NCBI GenBank assembly: GCA_033439765.1
Contig: JAULSN010000002.1
Span: forward strand, 744,001 to 808,000
Reading direction: 5' to 3'
Origin: Lasiosphaeria ovina
Lineage: Eukaryota; Ascomycota; Sordariomycetes; Sordariales; Lasiosphaeriaceae
DNA: 64,000 nt
Made by a program: the position numbers and the translations under genes. The notes under the pieces are model-generated. The model saw only the letters and a list, made by a program, of their open reading frames with translations, searched no databases and was not told where the DNA came from. This document shows positions 56,370-64,000 of this stretch, piece by piece (within the stretch, counting starts at the first letter, position 1; each line of letters starts with the position of its first letter).

Positions 56370-57487
56370 TTATAAACGATATATTCACTCGTCAGAGCGG
56401 AGAAATCGCAAGGTCAGGCAGGTGATGGAGGGGTTTCCTGTATGGATAGTGGGTTCACATCACACGCCTCACAACTCCCAGAACACCCGCAAGGTGTTCG
56501 ACTTCTTGGTGCAACGCACCTTACAGACAGAACAACCCACACAGTCGAGCGGTTTGTAATGGTATATAGATCACTCTCGCTCTCGCTCTCGCTCTCGTCT
56601 AGAAATCCAACGCATACTCCTACTTAATCGGGCTAGGGGATGAGGGCGCTACGGCTGATATGCCTCCGTAATAAGCATGCATATGGCGATTTCGCTAGTG
56701 AGGGTGCGGTGTATTTATGAAGATCTGGCGACTTGATTAGTGAAGGGGCCGGTACCCACGGCACATGTATTCCACAAATACGTCCCCAAGATGACGACCG
56801 CCAAGGCCACAGATGACCCCATCTAGTGCAGATACAATTAATCCGCCATATCGCGCAGGATATTTTTTCCAGGACCCAGTTTCTCTCGTCTCTTTTGGCG
56901 TGGCCATATGCACACTTCTCTCGCAAAGCGGTAGTACCAGACAAGGCAATATGGGGAAGACTTTAGCCACACGACAATGTCCACCACTGCGGCCGTCTAA
57001 TAAGGCTAAATACAGGCTGCCTACTCCAGACTATTCCCCGAATAGTGCCCGCGCCAGACCTACCTTAGCTAGTCGGAAAGAAACCCGTGGGGAAGACATT
57101 GCGGAAGGGAAGGAACGGGAATTCTCTATACCTATATTAGTCTGCAGGTGCAACACTGCAGCTGCGGGCATTCCCTGGAAATGCCGTCCGTCTTGGTAGG
57201 CACTCGGTCATATAAAGATGCTGTGGTGCCCAAGGTGTTGACTGCGTACCGGATTCCTGCAGGTTGAGGAGATAAAATACTGCCCCTTTTCTTTCGCCCC
57301 TTTTTTCTCTCGTCCCCGGTACTCGGATCGGTGCCCTGGCTGCGGAAGGCAAGGGAGGATATAACACCACCCCGTACACGTACAGCTACGTCAGTGTGTT
57401 GACCTGATTGTGGATAATACTGTGCGGGACAAAGAGCTGTCAACTTCGGAGAGCTCTCCCCCTTTTCTTAAATAAAAGAGAAAGGAA
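56370..57487. other. intergenic region
   Basis: A (CTCTCG)n microsatellite lies at 56572-56597. No gene is supported; TTAAATAAAAG at 57466-57476 just before the next start may be a core promoter element or leader. Confidence 0.45.
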
Positions 57488-58834
57488 ATGGCATCGACAA
57501 GAACCCACCCTCTCAGGGGCCTCGCAGTGGCCCTACTGCTGTCGCTATCCCTATCACTATCATGCCTGGCACTAAGCGCCGGCGCAAGGTCCGTCGACCC
57601 AGCATCAGCATCATCAACAAACCGCGCCACCGAGTCTGACATCGCGAAGCGCGCAGACCCCTCCCTCGCGGGCTACCTGGGCGTCTTCTTCCTCGGCGCG
57701 GACCCGTACGTGTACTTCTACCTCAGCACCGGCAACAACCCGGTCGCGTTCAAGGCGCTCAACCGCGGCGCACCCGTCATGCGGCCGACCAAGGGCACCG
57801 GCGGCGTGCGCGACCCGTCCATCATCGCCGGCAGCGGCGCCGACGCGGGGAAGAAGTGGTATATCATCGGGACCGACTTGAATATTGGCAAGGTAAGTAC
57901 CTAAGCTGCTGTTTGGGGGCGCAGTAGAGAGTGTCTTATGATGTCGTGTCCAACTAACACACACGCGGACAGACAACATGGGATGCGTCGCAGCGGACCG
58001 GGTCCAAGGGCATCTTTGTGTGGGAGAGCACGGATCTGCTGACGTGGACCAACGAGCGGCTGGTCACGGTCGAGGACAGCACTGCCGGCATGGTGTGGGC
58101 GCCCGACGCCATCTGGGATCCCGCCAAGGGCGAGTACTAATTATCCCGCACCACGTAGTTCTAGCAGCCTGCCAGTGCTAACCCATGCACACAAAAAAAA
58201 CAGAACAGTACCTCGTCCACTGGGCATCCAAGTTCGTACGTGTCTCCCCCAGCCAGCCAGCCAGCCAGCCAGCCAGCCGCTGTTTACCTTACCCGAAGCC
58301 ATATGCAGAGACTAACCACCACCCCAGTACCCAACCTCCGACACGCGCCACACGGGCTCGCCGTCCAACATCCGCATCCGGTACGCGCACACGCGGGACT
58401 TTGTCACCTTCACCACACCGCAGACCCTGATCGACAAGGCGCCGACGGACGTGATCGACCTGTCGATCCTCCAAATCAACGCCACATCGTACGTGCGCTT
58501 CCTCAAGGACGAGAGCAAGAAGAACGTGTTCGCCGAGGCGTCGTCCTCGGGGCTGTTCGGGACGTGGACGCGGCCGGGCGGGTCCGGCGCGTACATCGCC
58601 AGCGGCGTCGAGGGCCCCGCGGCGTTCTGGGACAACGAGGTGCCCGGCAAGGCGCACCTGCTGCTGGACTTTTACGGCGGGGACGGGTACCGGCCGTACG
58701 AGAGCACGGCGCCGGGGAGCAACAGCGCGTGGGCGGCGAGCAGTCGCTCTGCGTTCCCGGCGAACCTGCGCCACGGCAGCGTGCTGCCCGTCACGCCGCC
58801 GCTGTACGACGCGCTGAGGGCTAAGTGGGCGTGA
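57488..58834 (+). CDS. secreted glycoside hydrolase family 43-like enzyme (arabinosidase/xylosidase type)
   Basis: Four exons give 366 residues: 57488-57892, 57973-58129, 58204-58235 and 58328-58834. The second intron only keeps frame as a GC-AG intron (donor gcgagt at 58130). A signal peptide (hydrophobic GLAVALLLSLSLSLS) and a possible KR processing site near 55 precede the five-bladed propeller motifs: GGVRDPSI with the Asp of the first blade, YIIGTDLN, GIFVWESTDLLTWTNERLV, MVWAPDAIWDPAK and YLVHWASKFYP. Then come RIRYAHTRDFVTF and GVEGPAAFWDNEVPGK with the likely acid Glu. A role in degrading plant arabinan/xylan side chains is inferred from the family; exact substrate cannot be read. Confidence 0.84.
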
Positions 58835-59256
58835 GGTTTAGGCCTAAGGAGGGTTGTGCTGCATGAAATGAGACGGTAAAAGAAGGAACCAAGTTCAAGT
58901 CAAGTGGAGAGAGAGGGATGGCGTGTTCAAAAATGTTTTTTGTATATATATATATATATTCCAAATATGCGTTGCCTGCTGGCTGTTGACGCAAATATAA
59001 CCGAATTAAAAAAGGGGCGCGCCAATATCACAGCCCCCCGCCGACCCCTTTTGTCTAACGCCAATGCAATTTCATCAACGCTCGCCGAAAAAAAGAAAAG
59101 AAAAAAAAAAGATGACCCAAAAAGAGAAAAGTAGGAAAAGACCCCTCCGACGCCAGACATGATAGCATTATTGCTCGCTCGCTCGTTCCCAATTACCGGC
59201 CCAAACTAGACATTACACCGGGTAGCCCCAAATACCTAGACAATACCGGCTCCAGC
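58835..59256. other. intergenic between convergent genes
   Basis: Contains an (AT)9 run at about 58943-58961 and A-rich stretches 59084-59110; no gene. Confidence 0.5.
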
Positions 59257-61305
59257 TCACGGCTGGCTGACCCAGACAATCTCGGGGCCGGCAACGGTGA
59301 CGCCGGGCACGTCCTTCATGGCGACGTCCTTCTTGCTAACAACAGCAATCCAGACGTGGCCGTACAGGTCGGCGGGGACGGTGGTGGTCTTGTCGGCGGC
59401 GAGCGGGGTGAACTCGAGATCGCCCCAGGCGCCCATCCAGGCGACCCACTTGTCGCCGGAGGCGGAGCTGTCGAAGGAGACGGTGACGGCCGTGGTGCGC
59501 GACTGGTCGGGCGTCACCTGCTTGTCGGTGACGGTCAGGGCCGGGTAGGGCGATCCGGGCATGCCCGAGATCTTGGTCGGGCAGTTGGGGTCAGACACGT
59601 AGTTGGTCATGACGTAGCTCCACGCGAGCTGGGCGGGCATGACGGCTTCGCGCGGGGCCGCGGCGGCCAGGTGGTTCTGCATCATGTTGATGACGGCGGT
59701 CATGCGGGCCTTTGAGCCGATGGTCGAGGCCAGCGGCGCCAGCAGGTACGAGTCGGACAGCGGTACCTGGGTGATGCCGTCAATGAGCGCGCCGATCTCG
59801 AGCAGGTTCAGCTTGAGGGCGGCCGCCAGGAAGTCGTCGACGCTGGTCGTCGGCAGCTTGAAGGAGCACTGGTTGCCCAGCGGCTTCTTGAAGTGCGTCA
59901 GGCAGTCGGTGGTGGTGCTTCGTTGCACGAGCGTCTGCGCCGCCATGCTGCCGAGCGTGTCCACGATGGCGCGGGGGTACACGCTGGCCCACGAGCCGTT
60001 GTCGAGCCGGCTGTGCATCTCGAACAAGAGGTTCGCCTGCACGTCCTCGATGAAGAGCAGGAACGCCAAGAGCGCCACTGACGTGTCCGAGATGGAAGCG
60101 CCCCAGCCGTAGTTGCTGGGCTGGCTGCCGCCGGCCATGCCGTAGTAGTAGGGGTCTATCGGTGTTCCCGGCGCAGGCACCGAGGCATTGCCAGCGGCGG
60201 GGTTGGCAGGCGGGGGAATGGTGGCACCTTGGAGCGAGTTTCCGTTGAAGCTGGTAATGACGGTCCCGTTGACGGTGATGGTGCCGCCCAGGGGAGCCTG
60301 GGGGGGAATGGTGCTTGGGGGAGCGGTGGCAGCCTTGGCGATGTAGGCCTCGAGGGTCTTGGCGCCAGATGTAGCGCTACGGTTTGCGTGTCAGTACTTT
60401 GGGTTTGGGAAGAGACGCTTGTACAAGACTTACGCGTTGATGCTGCCAACCATGCCTTTTTGGCAGTGGGTTCCGACAATCTGGCCGCAGTAGAACCAGA
60501 TTGGGTTGGTGTCGGGAACGACAATGTCAAAGGTGACGCCCGACGGAGAGACAGCCGTGGGGATGAAACCGCTGCTGAAGCCCTTGTCAAGAGGCTGGCA
60601 CGGGCTGTCGAAGCTGGACTGGGTGACGGTGTGGTTCTTGGGGTTGTAGCTGAACTCGATCACAGTCCGCGGCGGCGCTGTGATGTTGTTGGGCGAATAT
60701 GTCAGGGTCCCGTTGAAGCCAACGATGACGCTCAGCTTGCGCAGTCCGCCGACGGGGAGTCCATCAGGGGGTGAGCCGCTGGGAGTGGACGCCTTGAGGG
60801 CGAGATCGCTGAAGGCCTGGAACGTGTTTGTGCCCGAGGTTGGTCTGCTTGCGTGTTAGTGGATTTGTCTGTCTGACTGTCTGTCTGTCTGTCTGTCTCG
60901 ACTATTAACTCACGCATTGATGGCGTGCACCATGCCTTTCTGGCAATGGTCGCCGTTGGTTTGCCCGCAGTAGGCCCATATGGGCTTGGTGTCGTTGATG
61001 GTGATGGTGAAGGTTGTGGGCGAGGCGCTGCCGTCGGTAGCGGGATTCGGAGTGAAGGCCGAGAAGAAGCCGCCGCCGGCCAGAGGCTGGCAGGGCTGGG
61101 CAAAGCTCGACTGGGTTACCGAGTGGTTCTTTGCAAAGAAGGAATATGTCACCGTGTCGCCCGGCGCAGCGTTCAACGTCGGAGGGTCAAACACCAGCTT
61201 TGCGTCTTTGCCGACTGTGACCTGGTGGTTGACTCCGGCGTAAGCAGCAGCCGCCGCGGCCAGAAGCGGCAGCGAGAGCAGCGAGGGCGCTATCGAGAAG
61301 CGCAT
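59257..61305 (-). CDS. secreted protein with two cupredoxin domains and a ferritin-like (Rds1-type) domain
   Basis: Exons 61305-60914, 60844-60434 and 60376-59257 (phase 2 twice) encode 640 residues. After a signal peptide (1-22), cupredoxin 1 (about 25-130) has FAKNHSVTQSSF and WAYCGQTNGDHCQKGM. Cupredoxin 2 (about 155-268) has NPKNHTVTQSSF and WFYCGQIVGTHCQKGM, each with the Cys/His/Met copper cluster. A Pro/Gly linker leads to a ferritin-like helical region (about 360-530): SDTSVALLAFLLFIEDVQAN, LLFEMHSRL, LKLNLLEIGALIDGI. A final beta-rich part contains WVAWMGAWGDLEF. No GPI tail is seen. The intron positions follow the domain borders, suggesting exon-wise duplication. Function is unknown; metal or redox chemistry at the cell surface is inferred. 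Confidence 0.87.
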
Positions 61306-63313
61306 CTTGCCTTGCTCTTCTAGCTCGAGTTGGCGATGGGATGGGAAGAGGCTTTGGTGTTTTGTCTTGAAGTGTCAATAACACAAACACACGTTGGAGT
61401 GAGTGCTGGAGAGCTATCCGAAAAGAGGTGGGTAACCAAGGATAAAAAAGGTAGCTTCAGAGCTTGGGGGCGTGTCATTTTTAATAAGGATCTGGATCGC
61501 GGGCATGGGCCGTCAGCAAGCAGCAAAACATTCATAGGTCCATACGCTTACAGTACGTACGGGACGGGATCGACCCTCTCTCTGGTGCCGGCGGTGTCGT
61601 GTGTTTCCGTGGCTGGATTGGATGGATGCAAGTCAAAGTCGGCCAAGACCCAAGGGTACCCCTGCAGCCTGGGACTAATGCGCGTCGGCCGACAAACAAA
61701 GTTACAGGGGGTGACTGCTATTTCGGGGCTGGCCAATCCGCTGGGCCATCGGCCTGCCACACGCCCGCTCCCGGATCGCGGGAGAAGGGCGTTCCCCTTC
61801 CATCCAGAGTGGCTGAGCGGCCGTTGTTCTCAACCCGTACCTACCAAGCGACCGCAAGTTCTCGTCTGCGCGAGTGGTGGCTGCCGATCCTGCGCCTTGG
61901 CATCTCATGTCCTGACCTTTATTTTAGCGTATTTTGTTCCTAATAAGGCCAAAGTAGGGCCGCTGACTCTGAACAGCGGCTAGCAGTCCACCTCAGTCCA
62001 GGCCCACCTCGCAGCGACCCTCTCTGAAGTGTCTCAGCCCCACGGATCGAGAGTCCCCGCAAACTGACGGCGCCACTATCCGTACGGCGACCAAATATTT
62101 TTCACGGCCCGAGCGACCTGGGATGCCGAGCTAGTCCTTCCAGTTTGGTGACCGCACCTCCCTACCGATCAGTCAGAGTTCGTATCGTTGAAACACGCCC
62201 GAGTCCCGAACGGAATGTCGGTCGGGCATCTGACAACTGCAATTAGCTTTCCACCTAGGTAGTTAGTTGCCTAGCCCCCACGGAACCCTAACTCAAAAGT
62301 TCTCCGGGGCCGCCTGTCGCGGGTTTTCGCCAGTCAGAGTCAGGAGTCAGACAGCGCATCCATGTCCGTCTTCGTCTTGTTGCCTGCCTGTGGCATAACT
62401 CGCAGACTAAGATTGGCATGACCATGATTACAATTATTATTGCTGTGAAGGGTCAACAGTGAAATTTCCCTGCTTATCCGCCTCCGCCGCCGCTAGCGGG
62501 TAAGCGCTTGACCCAATGCAACGCTTTAGCCGCGCCCTGTTTTGTCCCTCCCAGTCCAGACAGACCCAACCCAACCTCCACTCCATCGCCAAGTTTCAAC
62601 CCGGCAGTGTTTGGGGCGCCCACCCACTCACTGTTGGAGCACGCACTCGGCGCTGCACTGCAACCGTACAACGAGCGTTGGGCACGCGTGCCACACGGCT
62701 GCATGTGTAGGAAGTAAAGTGCACACGGCCGGTACAGTACATGCTTACTTACATACAATACATATTACAGGAGTATACTGTACCATGATGACACCCTGCC
62801 TGCTGGTGGATGCCCTACGCTGGCGGCCTGTCATCGCCTGCCGCGGCCTGCCGTGGCCTCTGCCTGTCCCAGACCCAAACCCCCCAGCTCAGTTAAATTT
62901 CCCTCTTGCCGGGAGTCACGTCTTCCGCGGTCTTCAGCCCCCTTCCCTCCCCTCCCCTACCCTCCCTCCCCTACCTTCCCCGAGGACCCTGACAGGCAGT
63001 GCATACTTAGTATAGACGTCGCCCTCCACAGGCCCTTATCCCGACTGACGGTATATCCCTGCGACGCTCGTACTGACCCGTACTGGCAGCAGCTCGCTCA
63101 AATATCCCACACTGCCCAATCGTCGTGGCAGGGCTGGCCTGTCTGTTCCATCTGCTCGCTTTCTTCTTTGGGCCTTTAATTTCTGGGCCTCGGATATAAC
63201 CTGTCGAGAAAGCGCGCTCCCATCTCCGGAGCCATCATAGACCTCACGAGTTCCTTTGCTTTCTGTTGTTTCCCTTCAGGTTTCTCTGTCTAGTCCCCTA
63301 TCCCGTCGCAAAC
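61306..63313. other. divergent intergenic region
   Basis: Between the cupredoxin-ferritin start (minus) and the SUR7-type start (plus). Polypyrimidine tract CCCTCCCCTCCCCTACCCTC near 62944-62975 is typical of strong fungal promoters. Long frames (217 codons at 61330-61983 plus, 157 codons at 62542-63015) have no domain and were not called. Confidence 0.5.
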
Positions 63314-64000
63314 ATGGCGCGCTTCCCCCTGCTCAATCTCCTGCCCGCTGTCTTCTCTCTCTTCTCCTTCGCCTTGATCCTCGTCGTGCTTCTTGCCGGA
63401 GTGAACAACACATTATCGAATGTCTTCTTCCTCAAGGTCAGTTGTTCCACCGTGCCCCGGCAAAATATCTGGCGAACCCCTACTAACTGAAGCCCCCCCC
63501 CAGACCGACACAACCAATCTCAAAGTGCCCCCAAAGCTCGGGAACTCGACCTTCCTCGCCGGCCTCTCGGCAGTCTCGGGCACCGACTTCGTAGGCCAAG
63601 ACGCCACCGCAGCCTCCCTCGGGCTCGCCAACACGTACACGATCGGCGTGCTGGCCGTGTGCGGGCACTTCGCCGACGGCTCCGTGTCGTGCTCGCGGCC
63701 GCAGTTCAACTTCTGGTTCAACCCGGCGACGGACCTGCGGCTCGACAGCACGTCGCTGCAGGGCAACTACCCGCCGGGCTACCTGACCGCCATCTCGGAC
63801 TACTCGCGGCTCAACCGCTTCCTGCCGGGCGCCTACGTGTCATCTGCGCTCTTCGTGTGGGCCGCGTCGCTCGCGGCCTGCTGCTCGGCGGTCCTGGCCG
63901 CCGTCGTCAGCGTCATCGCCACGGTGCTGCTGTTCGCCGCCAGCATCGGCGGCATCGTCATCTTCAAGCACCTCAACGACGCCATCAACGGCAACTTCGC
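63314..64000 (+). CDS. SUR7/PalI family membrane protein, 3' end outside window
   Basis: Exon 1 is 63314-63436 and exon 2 opens at 63504 after a C-rich acceptor with a TACTAAC branch point; the frame is open to the window edge, about 207 residues. A first membrane helix (LPAVFSLFSFALILVVLLAG) is followed by an extracytoplasmic loop with two Cys (VCGHFADGSVSCSRPQFNFW). Two further helices rich in Ala (VSSALFVWAASLAACCSAVL and VSVIATVLLFAASIGGIVIF) follow. This is the four-helix claudin-like build of SUR7/PalI proteins of the plasma membrane, involved in eisosomes/MCC or pH sensing. Which subgroup it belongs to cannot be decided without the C-terminus. Confidence 0.83.

Noticed and set aside
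56572..56597. (CTCTCG)n run as a regulatory element
   Set aside because: A plain microsatellite with no gene start close by.

Overview
This is a window from the nuclear genome of a filamentous ascomycete (Pezizomycotina, probably a Sordariomycete). Genes carry short introns of about 50-90 nt with CTAAC/CTGAC branch points, and promoters are CT-rich. Families typical of these fungi are present: cupredoxin wall proteins, a Kre9/KNH-type GPI protein, DUF3433 membrane proteins, F-box/DUF6546 and SUR7/PalI. No rRNA, CRISPR array or bacterial-style operon was seen. Exon boundaries were built by hand from splice signals and reading-frame continuity, and all product names rest on recognised motifs, not database searches.

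Layout: 1-11.2 kb holds conserved genes: AFG1-like mitochondrial ATPase (partial), a GPI-anchored single-cupredoxin protein, a one-TM protein of unknown function and the rRNA-processing factor ESF1. 13-31 kb is accessory: an IFI6/IFI27-like glycine/alanine-rich membrane protein, a decayed DUF3433 membrane-protein relic, a caspase-like protein fused to a YDR124W/DUF2841 helical bundle, an unrecognised protein of three ~105-120 residue repeats, a helical protein ending in two C2H2 fingers, and a second DUF3433 relic. 31-44 kb holds a Kre9/KNH-type protein, a Pol III tRNA-like element, a SAM methyltransferase, a stand-alone FAR1/WRKY-GCM1-like DNA-binding protein, a Rossmann-type protein, the CTD-kinase cyclin Ctk2, an F-box-like protein and sedoheptulose-1,7-bisphosphatase. 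44-54 kb is gene-poor and repeat-rich, with small hypothetical ORFs, an (AAC)65 microsatellite and a 0.5-kb fold-back element. 54-64 kb holds a DUF6546 F-box protein, a GH43-like enzyme, a fusion of two cupredoxin domains with a ferritin-like domain, and the 5' part of a SUR7/PalI gene.

The most interesting block is 13-28.6 kb. Two families linked to cell death in other eukaryotes (Ifi-6-16 and a caspase fold with its His/Cys dyad) lie 2.6 kb apart on the same strand. The caspase-like part continues without a break into DUF2841, a domain known from the subtelomeric hrmA-associated cluster of Aspergillus fumigatus and from yeast YDR124W. The two DUF3433 relics at either side of the caspase, three-repeat and zinc-finger genes lie on the same strand in the order expected of one gene, C-terminal part to the left and N-terminal part to the right. 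A ~13.5-kb insertion into a DUF3433 gene is therefore possible. A shared role of these genes in regulated cell death or allorecognition is inference.
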